Source: a virus. From it: a stretch of DNA of 22,168 nucleotides. The translations under genes and the position numbers were made by a program. The notes beneath the pieces are model-generated. The model saw only the letters and a program-made list of their open reading frames with translations. It did not search any database and was not told where the DNA came from. Shown piece after piece: positions 1 to 7,910 of this stretch. Each line of letters opens with the position of its first letter. The first letter of the stretch is position 1. The DNA lies in IMG/VR virus record IMGVR_UViG_3300020183_000508, positions 1 to 22,168 of that record. The stretch is one strand, 5' to 3'.

Positions 1-1728
1 TTGCTTGTCTATTTGTTTTTCCAACACTTCTTTTGAAGACTTCGACTTGGCTGAGTTTCTATAAAACGAACGGCCGTCAAAAATATCAAGACCAGAATTG
101 TTTGTAATAGATAATGCTATTCCTTTGCTTTTTGCCAGTTCCTGTAGTTTTACCGCTTCCTCCACCCTGCGTAGATTTTCAAAATCATCCGCCAGTTTTG
201 CAAATCTATCCACGCTGTCTATGCGAACTGCAACATCTCTTGGGATGGCATTCATTGGCCTCATCCCGGACAATATGTTTTCAATAATCTTTTGCTCATC
301 TTTTGTCGCCGCAAAACTGCGTTTCATTTTTTCTTGAATTTTGTCCAGTTCTTCTTTTGACATCCTGTTGGGGTCGTTGTCATCTGGTGGTGATGGCGGT
401 GCCGGAGGAGATGCGACCATCAGCTCCGGTTCTTCGTCTACATACTCAGTTACTGGTAGGTATTTTAACTGTCTTGGCTTTTGGGCAATTTCCCCTGCCG
501 TTGTTGAATTTGTTGTATCAAGCGACCTAAATGGCACCCTTACTTCCTCTATGTCATCTGGATTTATCCCACCGACAATCAAAGCATCCCTGTTGCCCCA
601 AACACCATTCATTTGCGGTCGGGTTTTACCGTTGTCGCTTCGGTATGCATTGAAGTCGTTTTTGAATTTTCCGTAAAGCAGTTCGACCGCATGCAAGTCG
701 CGTTCGTCAAATCTGCCATGCGGGTCAATTAACGCACGCCCTATTTCGTCAGAATCGGTTGAGTTTGTCAGAACCGGATAAATGTGATTATCAAGTGCGT
801 CACCATTTCCGTAGGCGGTTCTTTCCCCCACCTCTGGTTTGAGAATTATTTCTGCGTCGCCAAAGACAGAGTTAAATCCGTTGTTAATATTTGTGGTTTT
901 GGGATTGAACAAATTGAACTTATAGCGCGGTGAATTTACGTCAACTTTATTCGAAAACTCCTTAAATGCTTCTTCTGCATGTGCAAAATCAGCATCTGAA
1001 TGAACAACATAACCAGTGATTGGCCGTTGACTATCTGGCAGGTCTGATGGAATTCCAATATCTGCCTCGTATGCCTTTACGCGCTCCGAAAGACGTCGCG
1101 GTTTATTTGAGTCATTCCTCTTTAGGCCGCTCTGCATAATCTCCATGAGTCCTGTGGTGTCTATGTTTATGCGCGGCTTTGGGTCAATTCCGGCGTGGAA
1201 TTCAATTGCCGCTTGGCGCAGGTCGGCCATTAGTTCTTGTTCATCGGTTTTTCGTATGTAGTCACCAAAACCCGGGTCAAGTCCATTCATTATGTCCCGC
1301 ATGGGCATCGCTGCATTGGAGCCTTTCGGCGGTCCGCCGAATCTATCGCCTATGTAATTTGGACTCATTGGGTTATCGTATGCGTCAATGTAACTTGATT
1401 GCATTCCTACCACAAATCCATTTTTGTCAAATATGTACCTGGGGTCGCCACTGGCTCTTGCCAAATCGCCCTGGCGTTTCAATTCGTCCCATTCTCTTGT
1501 GCCTGGGATTGGCTCGCGGTACATCATGTCGCTCATTTTTTCATTGCCCGAATTCGAGAAGTTTTTCATTCTTCCTATAATTGCGCGTCTATTCTGAATT
1601 CTTGCTGGTTCGCTTTGTTCAAGAGTTTCTGGGCGCCATGACGTTCTTCCCGACAGAGACGAATAGTATTCCCGTGTTTGTCGTTTGCCAAATTCTGGAG
1701 TAGCTCGCAAGGCGGGTGACCTTGTGGA
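1..1728 (-). other. C-terminal visible module of the giant polyprotein (residues 1529 onward, incomplete)
   Basis: After the last clear I-x-G-x-M motif the protein continues with two weaker look-alikes (LSGRT with Thr1557, IIGRM with Met1582). A folded region follows at about residues 1690-1900. It contains RINIDTTGLMEIMQSG, then RPITGYVVHSD, then EIILKPEVGERTAYGNGDAL. This order of a short strand-helix block, an R-P-x-x-G-Y block and an E-R-T-x-Y/F-x-x-G-D block faintly recalls DUF3626-type and ADP-ribosyltransferase-like proteins of Actinobacteria; I hold this only weakly. A Pro-rich stretch (SPPAPPSPPDDNDPN) and charged helices rich in Lys/Glu follow to the window edge. Where the protein ends is not visible. 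Confidence 0.4.
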
Positions 1729-4700
1729 CATTTTTCCAGAAATTCCATCGCCTAAGTATTTTGATAATTCTGATTCCCACTCTTTTACGTCGCTATCAAA
1801 AACGTCTTGAGTTCTCTTAACATATTCCCTCCGTTTGTTAGCGTCAAGGGCATCCGTAGACCAATTTTTTTGTATTGCTCCATCAATCAATCTTCGCATT
1901 GATTCTGCTGTAGCCTCAGCATCTTTGTCCGCTCTGTGGTGCTCCTTGCCGAGGGGAACACCCAAATATTTGGTAATGTCTGCCAAGCCGTTTGACGGAA
2001 CATTTTCTTGTAGGTCTTTATCAAATTTAAAAGGACCGTCTGGTTTTTCTTTGGAGTAGCGCGGAAGGGTCATTGAGGCCATATCTTTTAAGTCAATCCA
2101 TCCTTTTGCCTGCCAGTCAATTCCAGCCTCGCGAAGGGTGTCTTCCAAAACGTTTTTGTCGTATGCTGCGTTCTGTACGCCCATTATCGCGTTTGGACCG
2201 GCAAACTCAACAAGCTTTCTGTGCCCAGATTCCAGTGATTCCATTTTCTGCAAGTATTCATCTGTCAGCGGGTTGCCGTCCGCATCACGCAGGTTGTCTT
2301 TTGACCACTGCTGGAGCGGCTTGCCAGGATTAACAAAAACATTAAATCTGTCTATAACTTGGCCATTTTTAACCTTGATTGCGCCAATCTCAACGGGATT
2401 GCCATTTTCTAATGCTCGGCCGTATGTGTCAAAAACAAGTCCTGTTGTTTCGTAGTCGAGAAAAACAATTTCTTGGTCGTCATATTTTTTTCTGAATTCA
2501 TCCCAAGAACTAATTCCTTCAAAAATTCGTTCTGCGTCGCCGAGCATTGGCCCATAGGTTGGGGTTCTTGGGTATTGGGGAACGCCTTGTTTGTTTTTCT
2601 TAATTCTTGAGGTTGACATACTTCCAGATATTGATTGCCGTGCGTCTTGCGGCTTAGGTGTGAAATTTCTTTTTGCCCACATATCTTTTGAAAACAAACG
2701 CGAACGCCCATTAGGACTTAGTTTTGCTATTCTATCCGCAGTTACTGTCCATTCATCGAAATTTCCGCGTGCGTTGTTTGGTAACCTAGTTCTTGCAATA
2801 AGTGGACCCTTATCCGAGCCTATGACATTTAGCTCTCCGTCGCTATTTCGGGCTCTTCGCAGCTCGTGGTTATACATTGGATGTCGCGTGGCGTGAGCAG
2901 AAACTAAATTTCTTTCTTGCGCAAGTTGCCTTATTTTTTCATCTACCTCGCTGTCTGACATTTTGTCAGTGGTTCCGCCCCCTACAAAAGAAAAACGCGC
3001 TCCAGCTTTTTGCAAGCCCTCCAATACCTGCTGATTCCTATTGTCGTTGTCGTCCGAATCGTAAGTAACAATTTGTGTTGATTTAGGCAGAATGAGACTT
3101 CGACCAACTGCTGGTGTCAATATTGTGTCAACACCATAAAGATTATCTATGGAGCCTGGATTTAGTTCTAGGAACTCGTTCATGTTGAAGATAACTGCTT
3201 TTTTAGCTTTAGAACCACTGCGCTCCATGTGGCCGAGCACGCGATGATTTAGTCCGACATGAACTGTGTTCCTATTAGACCCGGTGTGGTCTCCATGTGG
3301 TTTAAGAATAAAATTACCATTCTCATCCTGTTCTACATCAAATGGAGTTTCATGAACCGCATAAAGGTCCGTAAATTTCATTTCATCAATATTTATGTCT
3401 TCCCATTCAGAGCGGCGATATCTGGAACCGCCGGGAATGGTTTGGATATCTCTATGTGTCTGCATTTGGGGGTCAATTGACGTTATGGGTTGGTTTTGCT
3501 TGTCGTGTATTTTTCTTTCTGCCAATTTAACCAATCGTTCGCCGCGTTTTACAAGCTCATCGTATTCTCTTTTTGCCGCAGCATCACCAGTTGATGCGCG
3601 ATAGAGAAGTTCGTCCACTTGGTCGATAGTGTAAGTCTCTGCTCCATCCATTAATTCTGGGTCCCCGGCGGCCACCAATGCATACGTATAATTAATTCCG
3701 AGTTCTCTGCCTTCATCGGAAGACTTGTCAACACCGGAAATTTCAAATGGATTTCTGTTTGGTATTGTGTCCGGCGACTTGGGTGCGCTTGACATTTTTC
3801 CAGATATCGGGGTGTTCGGCTCATCTGCTGGAGCAGCAAATCTCACCCGGTTGATGTACTCCTCCCACTCGCGCCTTTCTGCATCGGTGCGGGGAGGGTT
3901 GGCTTTCCAGTCGCGCACCGCATTCGGACCAAGAGTCGTCTGCAGCATCATTGGTATCATCGGTCTTTCTTTGCCAGTCGATGCGTTTGGATTATTTGTG
4001 TTTGGTGAACTCAAAGTATCTCGGTTTTTCCAGTCTCGAGAACCAGATGTTCTCTCATTCTGCGAGCCGGGCTTCATTCTTCCAGTAATTGAAAATTCGT
4101 TATCGTTTCTTCTTCGTCGCGAATAGTTTTGGTCAACAGCTCTTCTTACTGCTTGTGTTTTTAATGTTGGTCGTTGTGCCGGACTGGAACTCGACATTTT
4201 CCCAGTGATATTCCACTTATCGCCAGGGACATTAAACACCCTTTCGCCAACATCGTCTAAGTCTGCTCGAATTTGTGCAGAGGTTTTTAATGAGCCTTGT
4301 TTTGCGGCCATTGCGCTAGCAAACTTATCCACCGTGGCGGGCAAACCGGTTTGGCCACCAGTTAATTTTGGGTCTCCAAAAAGTCTTCGAGCCGCATAGA
4401 ACTCTGCGCGGGTTTCTAGGTTGTTGGTGGCTCCATATACGCCGCCAGCAAATTGTCTCATGAGCAATTGGTCGTCAGCATTATCAGTAATGTTGTTCTC
4501 TATTGCCTCGCCTAGCGCGTTATGGAAGTTGTTCAAATCAGTTTCTAGGTCCTGTTTTGTGTAACCAATAACATTTCCCCAAGTTCCAGAACGGTAATAT
4601 TGTCTAGTGCTAAGATTTGTGGCAGAATCAATTAGAAGTTGAACGCTGGCATTTCCGGTGGGATTTTGCGCATTTCGAAAATCAATAATCCATGCGTTAG

Positions 4701-6312
4701 AAAACCTCTCTCGTTGCCACTGTGCAGTTGGCATGCCTTTGGGTTTTACAAGTTTGCGGGCAACTTGATATCTCTGTAGATTTGCAGTTTGAAAACCCAA
4801 CGTTTCCATTACCGATGCAAAGTGCATGAGGTGACCAAATTCGTGCGTGGCCAAATAATGCATGTCTCCTTCGACAGAGTCAGCAATTCCGTTTGCTCTT
4901 CCGTTTCTGTCAAACCCTGTTGAGCTCATTTGTTTCCACATATTGAATGGATTCATTTTTAAGGTAAATTGCACTCCACCCTGTTCATAGGCATTTTGTT
5001 TTGCGGCATTGGCTGCGGCTTGACTAATTCTTCTTCCTCCAGTTGCTGGAGATGGTGCGGCGGGTAATAGTTGGACCTCAAATGCGGAACCCATTTTTTC
5101 ATCTATTTCCATTGTCGTTACCCATTTTGCTTGCTCTGGGTTTGCAATCGCCTCCGCTATCCATGAATACCAATATTGCAGTAGCCCTTCTTTTAGTTTC
5201 CGTTTTTCTCCCCTGCTTAGCTGTTGCGGAATTGCCTTATCAAACATTTCTTCTATTTCATCTACGGCTACATTCGGGAACAATTCAGACATCACTGAAA
5301 CAAACTGATTTTTTTCGCTTATATCGCCAACAGGCCGCCCCTGTGGGAAGCCTTGACTTGGAGGAAGTCTCAATGCGTCTGGACGGTTGTAATATTTTTG
5401 GGCTCTTTCTCGTGTGTCGCGCGCAAGTTGAGTTGCTCTTTGACCCCTCCATAGTTGTTCTCGGAAGCCGAGCAAATAAACTCCCAGTCCACTGTCTGGG
5501 TGCTGTCCACCCTTTAAAGCGCTACGCCTGCCGCTGGGGACTCTGGTGGAAGCCTTGCGTATTCTTCCACCCGAAAATGCGGAAGGAATGCGCATTGAAC
5601 CAGCTATTCCTTCTGAGGTCGGAATAATTCTCCCGCCATAATCAATAGCGGACTGCACTTGCTCAAAGCCAAGGTCTTGAATTCGTTGTGTAGCGGCCCT
5701 TGCCCCAGCTGCTCCACCTTGTGCTCTTTCGCCGGTGGCTGTTGTTGCTTGCGCTATGGCATTAGCGGTTCTGCGCACCGCTCGCGCTCCGCTTTGCACT
5801 GCAGTTCTGGGAGATGGTATAAAACAGTTTGACCCAGTTATGTCAGTAAATTGATTAGCGGCAGGAGTTCCTGGAGGGCATCTAAGTTTATTTTTGTCAT
5901 CAACCCACAATCCTCTGGAGTTTGCTGCTCTTCTCAACAAAGATTCAAGACTGTCTTTTAGTTTTCTGCCAAGAACTTTGTATTCAATATCCTCAGGTTC
6001 GCCGGATTTGAATTTTGTTGGAGAAACGTGTCTGTGTGTGGACTGCATAAATGTTGAGTCCACATCAAGCGTGTTTGGATTAAAGGTGCAAAACTGCATC
6101 TTTTTCCCCGGTGGTACCAAGGGTATGACATCCCCGGGTTCCCAAGTTTTAATATATTCTTCGTACGGGTTGGAATACTTTTCTTGGGGTTTTGTCTTCT
6201 CCGGTTTGTCGACTTTTGTATTTACTTGAGGGGTAAAACCTATTTCTACAACGTCATTCCTGGACAGCTGTTTTAGCCTGCGGTCCGCAAAATTGGAATA
6301 TGATTGACCCAC
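1..6312 (-). CDS. Giant modular phage polyprotein (partial, 3' end outside window): metallopeptidase, DnaQ-like exonuclease and other modules
   Basis: The frame is open for 2104 codons from a GTG at 6310-6312 to the left edge; I checked each codon line for stops. The GTG start is supported by AGGAG six bases upstream and by an in-frame TAG at 6322-6324. Order of parts: residues 1-235, N-terminal region with a Cys pair (C145, C163; CPPGTPAANQF); 240-706, module with HEFGH (H490, E491, H494) and a later RAEFYAA (E637); 706-840, linkers; 840-1232, unrecognised module; 1232-1528, DEDDh exonuclease (D1286, E1288, D1385, H1459, D1464); 1528 to edge, further module ending in charged helices. Motif I-x-G-x-M recurs with Met at 240, 706, 746, 840, 1232 and 1528, lying between domains. 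The gene follows the portal, protease and acidic protein on the same strand, so a virion or head-associated role is likely (inference). Whether it is cleaved is unknown. Confidence 0.9.
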   Translation of the reverse strand, partial: MGQSYSNFADRRLKQLSRNDVVEIGFTPQVNTKVDKPEKTKPQEKYSNPYEEYIKTWEPGDVIPLVPPGKKMQFCTFNPNTLDVDSTFMQSTHRHVSPTKFKSGEPEDIEYKVLGRKLKDSLESLLRRAANSRGLWVDDKNKLRCPPGTPAANQFTDITGSNCFIPSPRTAVQSGARAVRRTANAIAQATTATGERAQGGAAGARAATQRIQDLGFEQVQSAIDYGGRIIPTSEGIAGSMRIPSAFSGGRIRKASTRVPSGRRSALKGGQHPDSGLGVYLLGFREQLWRGQRATQLARDTRERAQKYYNRPDALRLPPSQGFPQGRPVGDISEKNQFVSVMSELFPNVAVDEIEEMFDKAIPQQLSRGEKRKLKEGLLQYWYSWIAEAIANPEQAKWVTTMEIDEKMGSAFEVQLLPAAPSPATGGRRISQAAANAAKQNAYEQGGVQFTLKMNPFNMWKQMSSTGFDRNGRANGIADSVEGDMHYLATHEFGHLMHFASVMETLGFQTANLQRYQVARKLVKPKGMPTAQWQRERFSNAWIIDFRNAQNPTGNASVQLLIDSATNLSTRQYYRSGTWGNVIGYTKQDLETDLNNFHNALGEAIENNITDNADDQLLMRQFAGGVYGATNNLETRAEFYAARRLFGDPKLTGGQTGLPATVDKFASAMAAKQGSLKTSAQIRADLDDVGERVFNVPGDKWNITGKMSSSSPAQRPTLKTQAVRRAVDQNYSRRRRNDNEFSITGRMKPGSQNERTSGSRDWKNRDTLSSPNTNNPNASTGKERPMIPMMLQTTLGPNAVRDWKANPPRTDAERREWEEYINRVRFAAPADEPNTPISGKMSSAPKSPDTIPNRNPFEISGVDKSSDEGRELGINYTYALVAAGDPELMDGAETYTIDQVDELLYRASTGDAAAKREYDELVKRGERLVKLAERKIHDKQNQPITSIDPQMQTHRDIQTIPGGSRYRRSEWEDINIDEMKFTDLYAVHETPFDVEQDENGNFILKPHGDHTGSNRNTVHVGLNHRVLGHMERSGSKAKKAVIFNMNEFLELNPGSIDNLYGVDTILTPAVGRSLILPKSTQIVTYDSDDNDNRNQQVLEGLQKAGARFSFVGGGTTDKMSDSEVDEKIRQLAQERNLVSAHATRHPMYNHELRRARNSDGELNVIGSDKGPLIARTRLPNNARGNFDEWTVTADRIAKLSPNGRSRLFSKDMWAKRNFTPKPQDARQSISGSMSTSRIKKNKQGVPQYPRTPTYGPMLGDAERIFEGISSWDEFRKKYDDQEIVFLDYETTGLVFDTYGRALENGNPVEIGAIKVKNGQVIDRFNVFVNPGKPLQQWSKDNLRDADGNPLTDEYLQKMESLESGHRKLVEFAGPNAIMGVQNAAYDKNVLEDTLREAGIDWQAKGWIDLKDMASMTLPRYSKEKPDGPFKFDKDLQENVPSNGLADITKYLGVPLGKEHHRADKDAEATAESMRRLIDGAIQKNWSTDALDANKRREYVKRTQDVFDSDVKEWESELSKYLGDGISGKMSTRSPALRATPEFGKRQTREYYSSLSGRTSWRPETLEQSEPARIQNRRAIIGRMKNFSNSGNEKMSDMMYREPIPGTREWDELKRQGDLARASGDPRYIFDKNGFVVGMQSSYIDAYDNPMSPNYIGDRFGGPPKGSNAAMPMRDIMNGLDPGFGDYIRKTDEQELMADLRQAAIEFHAGIDPKPRINIDTTGLMEIMQSGLKRNDSNKPRRLSERVKAYEADIGIPSDLPDSQRPITGYVVHSDADFAHAEEAFKEFSNKVDVNSPRYKFNLFNPKTTNINNGFNSVFGDAEIILKPEVGERTAYGNGDALDNHIYPVLTNSTDSDEIGRALIDPHGRFDERDLHAVELLYGKFKNDFNAYRSDNGKTRPQMNGVWGNRDALIVGGINPDDIEEVRVPFRSLDTTNSTTAGEIAQKPRQLKYLPVTEYVDEEPELMVASPPAPPSPPDDNDPNRMSKEELDKIQEKMKRSFAATKDEQKIIENILSGMRPMNAIPRDVAVRIDSVDRFAKLADDFENLRRVEEAVKLQELAKSKGIALSITNNSGLDIFDGRSFYRNSAKSKSSKEVLEKQIDKQ
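1729..1743 (-). repeat. I-x-G-x-M motif copy 6 (ISGKM) in giant polyprotein
   Basis: Encodes ISGKM (Met1528) followed by STRSPALRATPE. It follows the DEDDh exonuclease, so that domain is bracketed by two copies. Confidence 0.75.
1732..2616 (-). other. DEDDh (DnaQ/RNase T-like) 3'-5' exonuclease module inside the giant polyprotein
   Basis: All three exonuclease motifs are visible in order. Exo I: IVFLDYETTG (D1286, E1288). Exo II: MGVQNAAYDKNVLEDTL (D1385). Exo III: HHRADKDAEAT (H1459, D1464, giving H-x-A-x-x-D-A). This is the complete DEDDh set used by DNA polymerase III epsilon, exonuclease X and RNase T to bind two metal ions and remove nucleotides from 3' ends. Length (about 180-200 residues) matches the family. 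It is flanked by ISGSM upstream and ISGKM downstream, so it sits as a discrete unit. No polymerase is nearby, and location within a head-gene polyprotein is unusual. The substrate (DNA or RNA) cannot be told. Confidence 0.85.
2617..2631 (-). repeat. I-x-G-x-M motif copy 5 (ISGSM) in giant polyprotein
   Basis: Encodes ISGSM (Met1232) followed by STSRIKKNKQGVPQ. It precedes the DEDDh exonuclease. Confidence 0.75.
2620..3792 (-). other. Unrecognised module of the giant polyprotein (residues 841-1231)
   Basis: A folded-looking region bounded on both sides by the I-x-G-x-M motif. Notable segments are LYAVHETPFD, then HTGSNRNTVHVGLNHRVLGH near residues 1005-1025, then YGVDTILTPAVGRSLILP, and a later NLVSAHATRHPMYNHELR. 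The mixture of His, Arg and Asn in short conserved-looking blocks suggests an enzyme rather than a linker. I do not recognise the family. It ends with a segment rich in basic residues (SRLFSKDMWAKRNF) just before the next motif. No function is assigned. Confidence 0.5.
3793..3807 (-). repeat. I-x-G-x-M motif copy 4 (ISGKM) in giant polyprotein
   Basis: Encodes ISGKM (Met840) followed by SSAPKSPDTIPNRNP. It precedes the unrecognised module. Confidence 0.75.
4075..4089 (-). repeat. I-x-G-x-M motif copy 3 (ITGRM) in giant polyprotein
   Basis: Encodes ITGRM (Met746) followed by KPGSQNERTSGS. Only 40 residues follow copy 2, so the piece between them is a short basic peptide rather than a domain. 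Confidence 0.7.
4195..4209 (-). repeat. I-x-G-x-M motif copy 2 (ITGKM) in giant polyprotein
   Basis: Encodes ITGKM (Met706) followed by SSSSPAQRPTLK. It marks the end of the metallopeptidase module. Confidence 0.7.
4198..5592 (-). other. Zincin-type metallopeptidase module inside the giant polyprotein
   Basis: This is the stretch between the first two I-x-G-x-M motifs (residues 241-705). The sequence THEFGHLMHF at residues 489-498 has the HExxH zinc-binding and catalytic pattern, with a further Gly as in many zincins. A downstream ETRAEFYAARR segment (E633, E637) could give the third zinc ligand, as in gluzincins. The flanks (MNPFNMWKQMSSTGFDRNG before, a long helical region after) fit a folded domain of about 250 residues. 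The metallopeptidase call rests on the motif and the helix around it; the family is not identified and the substrate is unknown. It could act on host proteins after injection, on cell-wall peptides, or on virion proteins. Confidence 0.6.
5593..5607 (-). repeat. I-x-G-x-M motif copy 1 (IAGSM) in giant polyprotein
   Basis: Encodes IAGSM (Met240), followed by RIPSAFSGGRIRKASTR, a basic Ser-rich linker. It is the most divergent clear copy (Ala in place of Ser/Thr) and separates the N-terminal region from the metallopeptidase module. Confidence 0.55.
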
Positions 6313-6381
6313 TTGTTGCTCCTAAGCGGCACCAAAAACCGCAATGACCTAACTAAGTTGTGGAACAACAACCATATTAGC

Positions 6382-7908
6382 TTATTCAGGTTTTGGTTTG
6401 TTGATTTCCTCTTCGATGGACATCATTTCAAATTCCATCAAGTTTGACAAAAAGTCCGTTACTTCTGACTTTTCCTCAGCGGTGTAATCTTTCTTGGCTT
6501 TTTCCATATCTTCTTTGGAGACCCAACTTAGTGGGACTGCCTCTTCCAGACCAAGGTCTACAGCTCTCTTCATAATGTGAGCTTTTGCCGCTGATTTATC
6601 CTTGGCTCTACCAAATGCCTGAATGGCATTTTTGAGGTCAGCTTCATCCTTGATTGGAAATGAACCGTCAGGCAAGGCAAGTCCAGCTTTCGCCATTGTG
6701 CCTCGAGACTCTTCCGAGTAAGCGCGTTTTAGTGCAATCTCGGCTGCTTCAGCTTCAATCTCGGAAGCCTCTTCTTGGGTGTATTCGTCGTAGCCAAGAA
6801 CCTCACCATCTAGGCCAACGAACACATCATACGATTTGCCATTGACGCCTTCGATTTCTACGGCATAAACATCAAAACCCTCGAACACGTCTGGTTCAAC
6901 AGCAATGATGTCACCCTCGACTGACTTAACGGCAATGTCTGCCGCCTCGCCAAAGCTAATCATCACTTTGTTCTGCAGTGCCGACTTAACTTGAACAACA
7001 TCTTGAGTGAGCATGTGCCAACCCATAACTTCACCGGTTGAGCCGTCGAAGAACACCTCGACCGGCTTGCCATCTTTGCGTTCAACGTCAACAATGAAAA
7101 GGTCAGCTTCATCCGAGTAACCAGAGTCAAGAACCTTGCCCCTGAACATGTCTTCTGCCATACCTTCAATTTCGATTAGCGCTGGCATTCCCTTTTCGGA
7201 AACACATCCGCCTGGGCAGCTGTCGCAGACACCGGCGCCACCTGGATAGACCTTGCGGTCAAACCCACAAACGAACGCACTGTCATCAAAATCGGCCGAC
7301 TTATATCCCATCGTGCCAAGTCGACGTCTGCGCATCTTCTTGCGAAGCGCAGATTCATCAGTGTACATATTTTCTTGGTCTTCGTCTTCTTCTAGCTCGA
7401 CGTCGGCATTGGGGCCCATGACCATTGCGCCCTTTTTCTTTTTCTTTGGTGACGCCCGACGTATGAGCATTTCGTCAATGTCGTCATCTTCGGCATACAT
7501 TTTTTCGTCAAGGTCTTGCATGTCTTCGTCGTCTTCGTCGTCTTCTTCATCTTCTTCGTCGTCATCCATGCCCTCTTCGTCGTCGTCCATGTCTTCCGCG
7601 TCCATGTCGTCGTCTTCGTCGTCAACGAGCTCCATGTCTTCGTCTTCCATCTCCTCCGTGTCTTCATCGTCTGGAGACATTTCATCGTCCAGGTCGGAAT
7701 CCATCGCGGCCATATTGAGCATGTTCTTTTTCTTGGCCACTTTAACTTCGGTGCCGTCATCATTCTTGACCGAAAGAGCCATTGCCCCACATGCGCCACA
7801 AACCTTTGCGCCCGCCGAGTACCCACATTCAGCACCATCAAGACCCTTGGCACAGCTAACAACTTCACCGTTGGCATTCAACTTTACGACTGCTGCTTTT
7901 TCGCTCAT
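6382..7908 (-). CDS. Acidic phage protein with two Cys clusters, PepSY-like repeats and a DUF6582-like C-terminus
   Basis: A 508-residue protein in the head-gene operon. Visible parts: a Cys cluster (C19, C28, C37, C40) resembling a zinc ribbon; residues 70-145 made almost wholly of Asp, Glu and Met; a lysine run at 155-159; a second cluster (C214, C228, C231, C235); two strand-rich units at about 258-297 and 325-375 ending in FFDGSTGEVMG and FVGLDGEVLG, which look like PepSY-type repeats; and a C-terminal segment at about 410-462 (LPDGSFPIKDEADLKNAI to VPLSW) of DUF6582 type as seen in many phage head proteins. The ATG is preceded by AAGGAG. Placement after portal and protease fits a scaffold, capsid-associated or decoration protein. 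It does not look like an HK97-fold capsid protein, so I do not call it one. Confidence 0.85.
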   Translation of the reverse strand: MSEKAAVVKLNANGEVVSCAKGLDGAECGYSAGAKVCGACGAMALSVKNDDGTEVKVAKKKNMLNMAAMDSDLDDEMSPDDEDTEEMEDEDMELVDDEDDDMDAEDMDDDEEGMDDDEEDEEDDEDDEDMQDLDEKMYAEDDDIDEMLIRRASPKKKKKGAMVMGPNADVELEEDEDQENMYTDESALRKKMRRRRLGTMGYKSADFDDSAFVCGFDRKVYPGGAGVCDSCPGGCVSEKGMPALIEIEGMAEDMFRGKVLDSGYSDEADLFIVDVERKDGKPVEVFFDGSTGEVMGWHMLTQDVVQVKSALQNKVMISFGEAADIAVKSVEGDIIAVEPDVFEGFDVYAVEIEGVNGKSYDVFVGLDGEVLGYDEYTQEEASEIEAEAAEIALKRAYSEESRGTMAKAGLALPDGSFPIKDEADLKNAIQAFGRAKDKSAAKAHIMKRAVDLGLEEAVPLSWVSKEDMEKAKKDYTAEEKSEVTDFLSNLMEFEMMSIEEEINKPKPE

Positions 7909-7910
7909 GT

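Noticed and set aside
1639-1653. LSGRT (Thr1557) and IIGRM (Met1582, near 1567-1581) as further motif copies; also VIGRM in the protease extension
   Set aside because: They differ at one or two key positions (Thr for Met, or Ile in place of Ser/Thr) and do not clearly lie between domains, so they are not counted as copies.
5043-5627. A 194-residue plus-strand open frame
   Set aside because: It lies fully inside the giant minus-strand frame, which has domain motifs and an unbroken 2104-codon length; the plus frame has no recognisable protein features.
6313-6381. Possible terminator between the acidic protein and the giant polyprotein
   Set aside because: Only a five-base GTTGT/ACAAC hairpin without a T run is present; the genes appear co-transcribed.
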